Of a DNA stretch of 64,000 nucleotides, positions 50,476 through 59,234 are shown piece by piece. The stretch is from Streptomyces albiflavescens (GTDB taxonomy: Bacteria > Actinomycetota > Actinomycetes > Streptomycetales > Streptomycetaceae): NCBI RefSeq assembly GCF_014645835.1, contig NZ_BMMM01000026.1, positions 82,575-146,574 on the forward strand, written 5' to 3'. The first letter of the stretch is position 1. Each line of letters starts with the position of its first letter. The notes beneath the pieces are model-generated. The model was not told the origin of the DNA. It saw only the letters and a list, made by a program, of their open reading frames with translations, and did no database searches. The position numbers were made by a program, and so were the translations under genes.

Positions 50476-51933
50476 TCACGCCTCCCAGCCGGCCGGCAGA
50501 TGGATCATCTTGTGCTCCAGGAACTCGCCGTATCCCTCGGGGCCGAACTCCCGCCCCAGGCCCGAGTTCTTGTAGCCGCCGAAGGGGCCGAGCATGTCGA
50601 GGCTGAAGGTGTTGACGGAGTAGGTGCCGGTACGGACCTGGCGGGCGACGTCGATGCCATGGGCCACGTCGGCCGTCCAGACGCTGCCGCTCAGCCCGTA
50701 GTCCGAGTCGTTCGCGATCTTCACGGCCTCGGACTCGTCGCCGTACGGGAGCAGGCAGATCACCGGTCCGAAGATCTCCTCCCGCGCGATCCGCATGGAG
50801 TTGTCGACATCGCCGAAGAGGGTCGGCTCGACATACCAGCCGCGGTCGAGGCCCCGTGGACGACCGCCGCCGGTGAGGATCTTGGCCCCTTCCTCCTGGC
50901 CGATGCGGATGTAGTCGAGGTTGCGCTGCTGCTGACGCCTCGCGACCAGCGGGCCCACCTGGGTCGCCGGGTCCAGCGGGTCGCCGACCACCAGTGCGCC
51001 GGCCGCCGCCGCGAAGGCGTCCGCGAACTCGTCGTAGCGCGAGCGCGGCACCAGGATGCGGGTCTGGGCGACGCAGGCCTGCCCGTTGTTCATCCAGGCC
51101 GCCGAGACGATGCCGGGGACGGATGTCCCGATGTCGGCGTCCGGGAGCACCACGGCGGCGGACTTGCCGCCCAGCTCCAGGGTCACGCGGGTCAGATTGC
51201 GCGAGGCGACCTCCATGACACGCTTGCCGGCCGCGACCGACCCGGTGAACGAGACCTTGTCGATGTCCGGGTGTCCGACCAGGTATTCGCTGACCTCACG
51301 GTCCGCCGGGAGGATCGACAGCACCCCCTCGGGCAGCCCGGCCTCCTTCGCGATCTCGCCCAGCAGATAGGCGTCGAGCGGCGACTCGGGCGACGGCTTC
51401 AGTACGACCGTGCAGCCGGTCAGCAGCGCGGGCGCGAGCTTGGCCGCCGCCACGAACTGCGGGACGTTCCAGGGGACCACGGCCGCGACGACCCCCACCG
51501 GCTCGCGCCGGACGAGGATCTTCCCGAGGACTCCGTCGCGCGTCTCCTCGTAGGTGTAGGTGCGCGCCACCGTGATCGCCGCGTCCCACACCATCATCGC
51601 GCCGAGGGCCTGCGCGAGGACGCTCCAGGAGTACGGGGAGCCGTTCTCGGAGGAGATGACGCGAGCGATCTCCTCGTGGCGCACCGCGATGGCGTCCTTG
51701 ATCCGGGTGACGACCTCGATCCGCTCGTCGAGGCTCATGCGCGGCCAGGGGCCCTCGTCGAACGCCTTGCGCGCGGCGGCGACGGCCCGGTCGACGTCCG
51801 CCGTCGAAGCGTGCGGCACCCGTCCGATGACCTCTTCGGTGTGGGGCGAGATGACCTCGATGACGTCCTTGCCCAGGGGATCCGTCAACTCCCCGCCTAT
51901 GAACAGCTGTCCGTGTTCCACGAGCTCCGTCAT
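50476..51933 (-). CDS. Aldehyde dehydrogenase
   Basis: Protein of 485 residues. Catalytic Glu in VTLELGGKSAAVVLPDADIG and nucleophile Cys in WMNNGQACVAQTRILV; NAD-binding PWNVPQFVAAAKLAPAL and SFTGSVAAGKR are also normal. ATG 51933 has GGGAGG upstream. It oxidises an aldehyde to an acid; in this context perhaps a steroid side-chain aldehyde. Cotranscribed with the ferredoxin. The promoter region contains an inverted repeat at 51994-52009 and a KstR-like box at 52075-52088. Confidence 0.92.
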   Translation of the reverse strand: MTELVEHGQLFIGGELTDPLGKDVIEVISPHTEEVIGRVPHASTADVDRAVAAARKAFDEGPWPRMSLDERIEVVTRIKDAIAVRHEEIARVISSENGSPYSWSVLAQALGAMMVWDAAITVARTYTYEETRDGVLGKILVRREPVGVVAAVVPWNVPQFVAAAKLAPALLTGCTVVLKPSPESPLDAYLLGEIAKEAGLPEGVLSILPADREVSEYLVGHPDIDKVSFTGSVAAGKRVMEVASRNLTRVTLELGGKSAAVVLPDADIGTSVPGIVSAAWMNNGQACVAQTRILVPRSRYDEFADAFAAAAGALVVGDPLDPATQVGPLVARRQQQRNLDYIRIGQEEGAKILTGGGRPRGLDRGWYVEPTLFGDVDNSMRIAREEIFGPVICLLPYGDESEAVKIANDSDYGLSGSVWTADVAHGIDVARQVRTGTYSVNTFSLDMLGPFGGYKNSGLGREFGPEGYGEFLEHKMIHLPAGWEA

Positions 51934-51993
51934 GGCCGACTGCCTCCCGGGGGACCGTTCCCTGACGTTTCTCTGACGCTTCATCAGATACGA

Positions 51994-52009
51994 GAACTGA
52001 TACCAGTTC
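51994..52009. promoter_or_regulatory. Inverted repeat before the aldehyde dehydrogenase gene
   Basis: GAACTG-ATAC-CAGTTC, perfect 6-base arms, 61 bases upstream of the ATG. It is an operator candidate for an unknown regulator. Confidence 0.5.
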
Positions 52010-52074
52010 CAGTCAACGGAGTCCACGGGCCGAACACCGGACGCGGAGAGATAACGGTCGACTTGGGCACCCAT

Positions 52075-52088
52075 TGGAATCTGTTCTA
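52075..52088. promoter_or_regulatory. KstR-like box between aldehyde dehydrogenase and metallo-hydrolase
   Basis: On the minus strand TAGAACAGATTCCA matches TnnAACnnGTTnnA with one change (GTT to ATT). It is 58 bases before the hydrolase ATG, so it could act on both divergent genes. Weaker evidence than the three exact boxes. Confidence 0.5.
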
Positions 52089-52145
52089 GTTATAGTGGCC
52101 GGGCAGACCGGACAGTGACCGGAACACGGCGATTGGTGGGAGCCC

Positions 52146-53183
52146 ATGGCGCAGGTGACCGATCACGGCGGGGGCGTACGGTCGATCAGTGTCCCCATCC
52201 CGGACAACCCCCTCGGCCACACCCTGGTGTACGTCGTGGACACGGACCGCGGCCCCGTCCTGATCGACACGGGCTGGGACGACCCCGCCTCCTGGGACAC
52301 CCTCGCCGAGGGCCTCGCCGCCTGCGGCACCTCCGTCTCCGAGATCCACGGCGTGGTCATCACGCATCACCACCCGGACCATCACGGCCTGTCGGGCCAG
52401 GTGCGCGAGGCGTCCGGGGCCTGGATCGCGATGCACGCGGCCGACGCCTCGATCGTCCGGCGGACGCGGGAGAACCGGCCCGAGCGCTGGTTCGCCTACA
52501 TGGCGGCCAAGCTGACGGCCTCCGGCGCACCCGAGGAACACCTGGCGCCCCTGCGCGACGCCAGGAAGTCGGCCCGCCCCAGCACCCTCCCCGGCTTCTC
52601 CCCCGCCCTCCCCGACCGCGAAATCGTCCCCGGCGAACTCCTCGCCCTGCCGGGCCGCCGCCTGCGCGCGATCTGGACCCCCGGCCACACGCCAGGCCAT
52701 GTCTGCCTCCATCTGGAGGAGGACCACCCCGCCCGCCTCCCGGGCCACGGCCGCCTGTTCTCCGGCGACCATCTCCTGCCCCGGATCACCCCGCACATCG
52801 GCCTGTACGAGGATCCGGACGACGTCACCGTCACCGATCCGCTCGGCGACTACCTCGACTCCCTGGAGCGCGTCGGCCGCCTCGGCCCCGCCGAGGTGCT
52901 CCCGGCCCACCAGCACACCTTCACCGAGGCCCCTTCCCGCGTACGGGAGTTGCTCGCCCACCACGAGGAACGCCTCACCGGACTGCTGATCCTCCTCTCG
53001 ACACCGCTGACCCCCTGGCAGCTCGCCGAGCGCATGGAGTGGAACCGGCCCTGGGACCAGATCCCTTACGGATCACGCACCATCGCGGTCTCCGAGGCCG
53101 AGGCCCATGTGCGGCGCCTGGTGAAGCTGGGGCGGGCGGAGGCGGTGACGGGGAGCGATCCGGTGACGTACGTGGCGGTGTAA
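52146..53183 (+). CDS. MBL-fold metallo-hydrolase
   Basis: Protein of 345 residues. Zinc motif VVITHHHPDHHGLSGQV (HxHxDH), further ligands in TPGHTPGHVCLH and a GDH segment FSGDHLLPRIT; a small C-terminal domain (VRRLVKLGRAEAV) resembles a winged helix, as in glyoxalase-II-like or LACTB2-type enzymes. It probably hydrolyses a thioester or similar bond. ATG 52146 follows GGTGGGAG. It is divergent from the aldehyde dehydrogenase with the KstR-like box between them. Confidence 0.9.
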   Translation: MAQVTDHGGGVRSISVPIPDNPLGHTLVYVVDTDRGPVLIDTGWDDPASWDTLAEGLAACGTSVSEIHGVVITHHHPDHHGLSGQVREASGAWIAMHAADASIVRRTRENRPERWFAYMAAKLTASGAPEEHLAPLRDARKSARPSTLPGFSPALPDREIVPGELLALPGRRLRAIWTPGHTPGHVCLHLEEDHPARLPGHGRLFSGDHLLPRITPHIGLYEDPDDVTVTDPLGDYLDSLERVGRLGPAEVLPAHQHTFTEAPSRVRELLAHHEERLTGLLILLSTPLTPWQLAERMEWNRPWDQIPYGSRTIAVSEAEAHVRRLVKLGRAEAVTGSDPVTYVAV

Positions 53184-53311
53184 TGCGCCGGCCGCGGCGG
53201 GCGCGCGGCGTCGGGAACTACGAGGACGCCTTCCGCAGGGTCGGCGACACCTGGCTGCCGGCCTCAAGCACGCTGGTGCTGTCCTTCGGCGGGCCGACAC
53301 CCCGTCAGTGA
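53183..53311 (+). pseudogene. Fragment of a SnoaL/NTF2-like protein
   Basis: A 42-residue frame whose ATG overlaps the hydrolase stop (TAATG). It contains GNYEDAFRRVGDTWLPASST, which resembles the last strands of SnoaL-like domains (GxYEDxFxRxxDGWxIxxS). The rest of the domain is absent, so it is likely a gene end left after deletion. It could be translated by coupling but would not fold as a SnoaL barrel. Confidence 0.45.
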
Positions 53312-53337
53312 CCGGGGGCGAACCGCCGAGTGGTCCG

Positions 53338-55410
53338 TCAGCAACCGTGCGCCGCGTAGTCCAGCCCCTCCTCGTACGACAGGGCGAGGCCCTCCTCGTA
53401 TGCCTTCTCGTACTCCGCGTCGCCGATCTCGTCGCGGACGCGGAGTTCGTGCGAGCGGCGGGTGGCCATGAGGTCGGGTGAGTTCATCTGGGCGCGGCCG
53501 GTGAGTTCCCACACGCGTGCGCCGATGCCGAGGAGGCGGGCCGCGCGGTGGCCGTCGCCGGCCGCGACGACACCGGCGGCGAGCACGTCCAGGGCCATGG
53601 CCGCGCCGACGGTGTTGTGCAGCAGTCCGTGCCCGGCCAGGGCGGTGCGGGCGTTGCCGACCGCCGCACGGACGTCGCCGCGGGTCAGGTCCATCTGGGC
53701 CACGATCCCGTCGGCGAAGGCGCCCGACCACGACTCGCCGCACGCCACGCTGGCCGCGCGCACCTCCTCGGCCACCGCACGCGCCCGCTCGTGGTCGCCC
53801 CGCATCATGTGCGCGAAGGAGAGCGCCACGCGCACCTGGAGCTGGGCGGCCCCGAACCCGTCCTGCCGGAGGGGCAGCCGAGGCGTCGCGGACAGCACCT
53901 CGATCGCTTCGGACAGCCTGCCGCTCAGGGCCAGTTGACCGCCGATGAGGTACGCGGCGGCCACCACCGCCGCCGGGTCGCCCTGGTCCCCTGCCGCGTC
54001 GGCGCACCGAAACGCCCAGTCGGCGGCGACCTCCAGGTCGCCCTGGAGCAGCGCCACCGCACTGCGCGCCCACAGGGCTCGCGTGCGGTCGGGGCCCGGC
54101 GCCGGGTCGGTGGCGAGCGCCAGGTCGAGACAGTGCTGGGCGTCGCGCAAATAGCCGCAGTGCCGCCAGAGGAAACCGATGTCGGCCGCCATCTCCAGGG
54201 CGACGCGTCGGTCCGGTTCGGTGAGTGCGCAGTCCACGGCGGCGCGGAGGTTGGCGTGCTCGGTGAGGATGCGCTCGCACCACGCCACCTGCCGTCCGGT
54301 GTTCCACTCGGCGCACCCCTCGCGGGCCAGGCGCCGGTAGTGGTCGCGGTGGCGCAGCCGTACCACCCGTTCCTCGCCGAGCGCCCGCAGCCAATCGGCG
54401 CCGAACTCCCGCACGGTGTCGAGGAGTCGGAAACGGTCCGGGGCGGCACGATGGCGGCGCACGATGGACTGCTCGACGAGCCGGGCGAGCAGATCGGCGA
54501 TCCGCCCGGCGGGCAGCGGACCGCCCGCGCAGACCTCCTCGGCGGCGCGCACGCAGAAGCCGCCGGCGAACACCGAGAGACGGGCCCACAACAGCCGCTC
54601 CAGCGGTGTGCACAGCTCGTGGCTCCAGCCGATGGCCGTACGCAGCGTCTGGTGGCGCGGCGGCCCCTCGCCGTCGCGCGCGACGAGCAGATCGAGCCGG
54701 GACGGCAGGCGTTCGCCGAGGCGGTCGCGCAGCTGGGCCAGGGAGAGCTCGGAGAGCCGGACGGCGGCGAGTTCGATGGCGAGCGGGATGCCGTCGAGGC
54801 GGCGGCAGACGGCTTCGACGGCCGTGCGGTTGGTGTCGTCGAGGGCGAATCCGGTGGCGGCCGCCCGGTCGGCGAACAGGGCCACCGCGTCGTCGGCGAC
54901 CGGCAACGGGTCCAGGTACAGCACGCGTTCGCCGGGCAGGCCGAGGTGCTCACGGCTGGTGACGAGGATGCGCAGCCCCGGCAGGACCGGCAGCAGCGCC
55001 TCGGCGAACGCCACACAGTCCGCGAGGACGTGCTCGCAGGAGTCGAGGACCAGCAACAGCCGCTTGCCCTCGGCCCATTCGGCGACCACCTCGATGACCG
55101 GGCCCGTCGACTGGTCCGCCAGCCGCAACGCCTCCACGACGGCCAGGCCCACCAGGCCCGCCGTGTGCAGCGGGGAGAGCTCCACCAGCCACACCCCGTC
55201 GGGGTAGGCGTCCCGGATCCGGCCCGCGGCCCGCAGTGCGAGCCGGGTCTTGCCGACGCCCCCGACCCCGACGAGACTCACCAGCCGGTCGATCCCGATC
55301 CCGGGATCCAACTCCTGGTCCAGCCAGTCGAGTTCGTCCCGTCGCCCGACGAAGCTCCGCGTCTCGGGGGGCAGGTTGCCGGACCGTCCACCAGTCGTCT
55401 TGTCAGACAC
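53338..55410 (-). CDS. AfsR/SARP-like ATPase regulator without a DNA-binding domain
   Basis: Protein of 690 residues: NB-ARC/STAND ATPase (Walker A VGVGGVGKTRLALRA near 50, Walker B RLLLVLDSCEHVLADC, then GIPLAIELAAVRL) and a helical TPR-like C-terminal half (about 350-690). Proteins of this type usually carry an N-terminal SARP or C-terminal LuxR helix-turn-helix; neither is seen, as it ends with SYEEGLDYAAHGC. It could be a signalling or scaffold protein. GTG 55410 is preferred since a 20-base palindrome covers it and the open frame upstream is not conserved; no ribosome site is visible, so it may be leaderless. Confidence 0.8.
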   Translation of the reverse strand: MSDKTTGGRSGNLPPETRSFVGRRDELDWLDQELDPGIGIDRLVSLVGVGGVGKTRLALRAAGRIRDAYPDGVWLVELSPLHTAGLVGLAVVEALRLADQSTGPVIEVVAEWAEGKRLLLVLDSCEHVLADCVAFAEALLPVLPGLRILVTSREHLGLPGERVLYLDPLPVADDAVALFADRAAATGFALDDTNRTAVEAVCRRLDGIPLAIELAAVRLSELSLAQLRDRLGERLPSRLDLLVARDGEGPPRHQTLRTAIGWSHELCTPLERLLWARLSVFAGGFCVRAAEEVCAGGPLPAGRIADLLARLVEQSIVRRHRAAPDRFRLLDTVREFGADWLRALGEERVVRLRHRDHYRRLAREGCAEWNTGRQVAWCERILTEHANLRAAVDCALTEPDRRVALEMAADIGFLWRHCGYLRDAQHCLDLALATDPAPGPDRTRALWARSAVALLQGDLEVAADWAFRCADAAGDQGDPAAVVAAAYLIGGQLALSGRLSEAIEVLSATPRLPLRQDGFGAAQLQVRVALSFAHMMRGDHERARAVAEEVRAASVACGESWSGAFADGIVAQMDLTRGDVRAAVGNARTALAGHGLLHNTVGAAMALDVLAAGVVAAGDGHRAARLLGIGARVWELTGRAQMNSPDLMATRRSHELRVRDEIGDAEYEKAYEEGLALSYEEGLDYAAHGC

Positions 55411-55425
55411 ACCGATCAGTGTGTC
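55406..55425. promoter_or_regulatory. Palindrome over the start of the ATPase regulator
   Basis: GACACAC-CGATCA-GTGTGTC, perfect 7-base arms with a 6-base spacer, overlapping the GTG start codon. An operator position that would block initiation; the binding factor is unknown. Confidence 0.6.
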
Positions 55426-55597
55426 CGGGTAGCACCCCGGCGATGCCCCGCTCGGGCAACTCGAACGGAAAGAACGCAACACCCGGTCACTTTCGGGCAC
55501 CTTTCGACGAGATGCGATCAACTCCCTGTTGGCGAGGGCGGGAAGGGTGATATTCGGAGATTGTCAGGTGATGGGCGAAGAGGAGCAGAGGTGACGG

Positions 55598-57028
55598 ATG
55601 GCCGCCAGGGGCGGAGGCGGTGGGGGCGACATGGCCACGGGTGACGGGAGCGGGGGCGGCAACTCGGGCGCGGGCGCCGGAGGCGGCGACTCGGGCGCGG
55701 GCGCCGGAGGCGGCGACTCGGGCGCGGGCGCCGAAGGCGGCAACCCGGCCGCAGGGGCCGGAGACGACAACCCCGCAGCGGGCACAGGCTCCGCAAGCAG
55801 CAACCCGGCCGCAGGGGCCGGAGACGACAACCCCGCAGCGGTCGCAGGCTCCGGAGGCGGCGCTCCGGTCACAGGTGCCGGGGGCCGGAGTGACGGCCTG
55901 ACCGCGGACGTCGGCGTCCGGGGCGGCAAACCGGCCGCGGGTGACGGCCTCGGGGAGGGTGACGTGACCGCGGGCGTCGGGCGGCAGGTGCGGTGGCTGG
56001 TGCTGGTTCCGTTGGTCGCCTGTCTGGCGATCGCCGTTCCGGATCTGCTCTTCGACCGGGTGCCACCGCTCATCGTGCTCCTGCTCGTCGGCCCGCTGCT
56101 GGCCTGCGTCCGGCTGGGCGTCCGGCACACCGTGCTGGCCTGCTGCTGGTCCGCGGTGCTGGGCCTCGCGATGGGGATCGGCGACCGCACCGTGCAGACC
56201 TTCGCGTTCGCCGTCCACTGGAGCGCCCTGCTGCTCGGCTGCACGCTCACCGTGTACGCGGCCCGGCAGCGCGCCCGGCTCATCGCGACGCTCGACCGGG
56301 CCCGCGAGGCCGCCCGGATCACCCAGGAGGCGATCCTGCGGCCCATCTCCCGCACCCTGGGCGGCACTCAGGTGTGCACCCGCTACCACAGCGCCGCCCG
56401 CGAATCGGCCGTCGGCGGCGACCTGTACGACGTCGCGGTGACACCGTACGGACTGCGTGTCCTCGTCGGCGATGTCCGTGGCCACGGGCTCGACGCCCTC
56501 CGGTTGACCGCCGAAACGATCACGGGCTTTCGCGATCTCGCCTATATGGCACCCGACTTGGCGACTCTCATCCGCAACCTCGACGCACGGCTCGCTCCGG
56601 AGATGGGCCCCGAGGACTTCGTCACCGCCGTGCTCGCCGAGTTCGCGCCCGGCGAGGTGCGACTGGTCAACTGCGGTCACCCGGCACCCCTGCGCGCCGG
56701 CCACCGCATCGAACTCCTCGAACCCCTCGTCCCCGCACCGCCGTTGGGACTGCACCCCGACCCGCGCCAGTACCGCGTTCGGCTCCAGCCCGGCGACCGG
56801 CTCCTCCTCTACACCGACGGCCTGACCGAGGCCCGCGACCCGGAGGGCGCCCCCTTCCCCCTCCTCGGCGAGGCGGCACTCGCCCTGCGCGAGCCGCTCC
56901 CCGACGAGGCCCTGCACACCCTGTACGCCCGCCTGATCGCCCACACCGGCTCGGCCCTCGCCGACGATCTCGCCCTGGTCCTGTGCCAGCCCGTGGAGGC
57001 GACGGTTCCCGCACGGGTGGCTCAGTGA
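55598..57028 (+). CDS. SpoIIE-type PP2C phosphatase with membrane domain
   Basis: Protein of 476 residues. The first about 125 are low complexity, built from Gly/Ala/Asp repeats such as GDSGAGAGG and NPAAGAGDD encoded by 24-base tandem repeats. Helices at about 130-210 form a membrane domain, followed by a coiled coil and a SpoIIE phosphatase domain (SAVGGDLYDVAVTPYGLRVL, VGDVRGHGLDAL, DRLLLYTDGLTEARD) whose Asp residues bind two metals. Such phosphatases dephosphorylate anti-anti-sigma factors in Streptomyces. ATG 55598. It overlaps the convergent APH gene by seven bases at the stop codons. Confidence 0.87.
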   Translation: MAARGGGGGGDMATGDGSGGGNSGAGAGGGDSGAGAGGGDSGAGAEGGNPAAGAGDDNPAAGTGSASSNPAAGAGDDNPAAVAGSGGGAPVTGAGGRSDGLTADVGVRGGKPAAGDGLGEGDVTAGVGRQVRWLVLVPLVACLAIAVPDLLFDRVPPLIVLLLVGPLLACVRLGVRHTVLACCWSAVLGLAMGIGDRTVQTFAFAVHWSALLLGCTLTVYAARQRARLIATLDRAREAARITQEAILRPISRTLGGTQVCTRYHSAARESAVGGDLYDVAVTPYGLRVLVGDVRGHGLDALRLTAETITGFRDLAYMAPDLATLIRNLDARLAPEMGPEDFVTAVLAEFAPGEVRLVNCGHPAPLRAGHRIELLEPLVPAPPLGLHPDPRQYRVRLQPGDRLLLYTDGLTEARDPEGAPFPLLGEAALALREPLPDEALHTLYARLIAHTGSALADDLALVLCQPVEATVPARVAQ

Positions 57029-57684
57029 AGCAACGTACGGATCAACTTCTCGGCGTCTCCGAGGAGTTGGACCTCGCGCACGCTCATCGTCGGATTGGCC
57101 GCCCGGCGCCGTCGCGCCTCGACGAGACCGTCCTCCGTCACGCCGGGCGTGCCCTCGCCGAGCATCGCGGCCAGCGTCTCGCGCGCCACCTCCGCGTGCG
57201 GCTCACCGCCGACGGCGACCTGGGCGAGGATCACGGCGGACATCCCCCAGTCCAGGCCGGGCGCGCCCTCCTCGGCGTTGGCCCAGTCGATGACCTTCGG
57301 GCCGTCCGGGGTGAGCATCACGTTGTCGGGGTGCAGGTCCAGGTGCAGTACGCGGACGCCGGGGTCGGCGGAAACCCGGGCAGGCACCGCGTGCAGCCCG
57401 CGCAGCAACCGGGCGAGGGTGACGCCCGCCTCCCGCGGGGAGAGCAGACCGGCGCCGAACGCCTCCAGCATGGTCGGCCCGGACAGCCGCTCCATCACCA
57501 GGTCGCGGCCGGTCGCCGCCCGCACGCCCGGCACCGGATAGCCGTGCCGGCGCACATGCTCCATCACCGCGGCCTCGGCCGCGGCGTCGCCCCACCCCTC
57601 CCGGTCCCGCCGCAGTACCCACGCCTCGTCGATCTCGTAGACGTCCGCCGAACGCCCCGAGCCCAGCAGTCTCCCCGTTCGCAT
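57022..57684 (-). CDS. APH-family phosphotransferase
   Basis: Protein of 220 residues with an aminoglycoside phosphotransferase/choline kinase fold. Nucleotide loop GSGRSADVYEID, catalytic VLHLDLHPDNVML (Brenner motif HxDxxxxN) and DFG-equivalent VIDWANAEEG are present. The substrate is unknown; this short family is widespread in Streptomyces. ATG 57684. Confidence 0.88.
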   Translation of the reverse strand: MRTGRLLGSGRSADVYEIDEAWVLRRDREGWGDAAAEAAVMEHVRRHGYPVPGVRAATGRDLVMERLSGPTMLEAFGAGLLSPREAGVTLARLLRGLHAVPARVSADPGVRVLHLDLHPDNVMLTPDGPKVIDWANAEEGAPGLDWGMSAVILAQVAVGGEPHAEVARETLAAMLGEGTPGVTEDGLVEARRRRAANPTMSVREVQLLGDAEKLIRTLLH

Positions 57685-57776
57685 GGGCCGAACACTAAGC
57701 CCTGTCTGTCGGGACTGCCCCGGCGCCCGCGCGGGCTCGCAGGTGGCCCCCAGGTGCTTTCCTACGGCCCGGTAGA

Positions 57777-57950
57777 GTGAGCGGGTCGTCATCACACCCG
57801 TACGGGGGGAAGCCGGTGCAATTCCGGCGCTGACCCGCAACCGTGAACCACCGCCAGGTGGTGAGCCGGATCGCCCCGTGCAGGCCGTGACCGGCTCGTG
57901 CCACCGGCAGCCCGCCGCTGGCCGGCATCGTCGAGGGATACGGAGCCGGA
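57777..57950 (+). promoter_or_regulatory. Cobalamin riboswitch
   Basis: The conserved core is visible: GGGGGGAAGCCGGTGCAATT, CCGGCGCTGACCCGCAACCG and the B12-box region GAGCCGGATCGCCCCGTGCA. Downstream GC-rich helices to about 57950 would form the expression platform, next to the ribosome site of the toroid gene at 58008. It should repress the operon when adenosylcobalamin is plentiful. The ends are approximate. Confidence 0.9.
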
Positions 57951-58007
57951 GCCGCCCGGATGCTCCAGCGTGCGCCCGGTGCTGCCCGGCTCCCCGCAGG
58001 GAGAGTC

Positions 58008-59234
58008 ATGATTGTTCGCCGCAGCGCCGCGGTACTGGCAGCCACCGTCGTCATCGGTACGGCCGTCGCACCGGCAGCCTTCGCCGCCGACGCGTCTCCC
58101 TCTCCCTCCCGGGCGATCCCGTCCGGGCTGTACGGCTCCACCGACCCCACCTACGACGGTGTCTGGCGGCAGTCGCTCGCACTGCTCGCCCAGCACACCG
58201 TGGGCGTCGAGCCCGCCGCCAAGGCCGTCGACTGGCTGACCGGGCAGCAGTGCGCGAACGGGGCGTTCGCTCCGTACCGCGCCGACGCCACCGCCAAGTG
58301 CGACGCCAAGACGATGGTCGACACGAACAGCACGGCCGCCGCCGTGCAGGCCCTCGCCGCGCTCGGCGGGCACGACGCCGTCACGGGCAAGGCCGTCGAC
58401 TGGCTGAAGTCCGTGCAGAACAAGGACGGCGGCTGGGGGTACACCCCGGGCGGGGCGAGCGACGCCAACTCGACGTCCGTGGTGATCGGGGCGCTGACGG
58501 CCGTGGGCGAGAAGCCCGCCGATGTCTCCAAGGGCGGCAAGTCGCCGTACGACGCGCTCGTGGCTCTGTCCATCGCGTGCGGCTCGGACGGTGGCGGCGC
58601 CTTCGCCTACCAGCCCGACAAGAAGGGCAAGCTCGCGGCGAACGCCGACGCGACGGCGGCGGGGGTGCTCGGCGGCCTGGGCAAGGGGTTCGTGACGAAG
58701 GCCGGCGCGGCGGACGACCTCACGCAGTGCAGCACCACCGACTCTCCGGGACCGGAGGACCTGGCGCAGAACGGCGCCGACTATCTGGCCAAGTCGCTGA
58801 AGAAGACCCCCTACCTGAAGTCCGCTCTCGCCGGTGCCGAGGACCAGCCCGACTACGGCAACACGGCGGACGCGGTCGTCGCGCTGTCCGCCGCAGGCGC
58901 CACGTCGCCGGCGAAGGAGCCTCTCGCCTGGCTGGAGAAGAACTCCGGCGCCTGGGCGGCGAAGTCCGGTCCGGCCGCGTACGCCCAGCTGATCTTCGCC
59001 GCCCACGCGACCGGCACGGACCCTCGTCAGTTCGGCGGCGCGAACCTCGTCGAGCAGCTCGGCGCGACCGGTCCTGCGGCGGACGCGTCCGACCACTCGA
59101 CCGCGCCGAGCGACGAGAAGAAGAAGGACGACGACAAGGGGCTCGGTGTCTGGTGGATCGTCGGCGTCGGTCTCGTCGCCGGTATCGGCATCGGCTTCCT
59201 GATCAGCGGCCGCAACAAGAAGCAGCAGCTGTGA
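58008..59234 (+). CDS. Secreted, membrane-anchored alpha/alpha-toroid protein under B12 control
   Basis: Protein of 408 residues. Signal peptide (RRSAAVLAATVVIGTAVAPA), then a helical toroid with repeats VDWLTGQQCANGAFAPY and VDWLKSVQNKDGGWGYTPGG as in squalene cyclases and transcobalamin alpha-domains, and a C-terminal membrane helix (GVWWIVGVGLVAGIGIGFLI) with a basic tail. No DxDD acid motif is seen, so it is not a cyclase. The cobalamin riboswitch before it and the ECF transporter genes after it suggest a B12- or corrinoid-binding surface protein. ATG 58008 has GGGAGAG upstream. Confidence 0.85.
   Translation: MIVRRSAAVLAATVVIGTAVAPAAFAADASPSPSRAIPSGLYGSTDPTYDGVWRQSLALLAQHTVGVEPAAKAVDWLTGQQCANGAFAPYRADATAKCDAKTMVDTNSTAAAVQALAALGGHDAVTGKAVDWLKSVQNKDGGWGYTPGGASDANSTSVVIGALTAVGEKPADVSKGGKSPYDALVALSIACGSDGGGAFAYQPDKKGKLAANADATAAGVLGGLGKGFVTKAGAADDLTQCSTTDSPGPEDLAQNGADYLAKSLKKTPYLKSALAGAEDQPDYGNTADAVVALSAAGATSPAKEPLAWLEKNSGAWAAKSGPAAYAQLIFAAHATGTDPRQFGGANLVEQLGATGPAADASDHSTAPSDEKKKDDDKGLGVWWIVGVGLVAGIGIGFLISGRNKKQQL

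Noticed and set aside
58008..59234. Prenyltransferase enzyme
   Set aside because: It has a signal peptide, a C-terminal membrane anchor and no catalytic motif, and it is under a cobalamin riboswitch, so a binding role is more likely.
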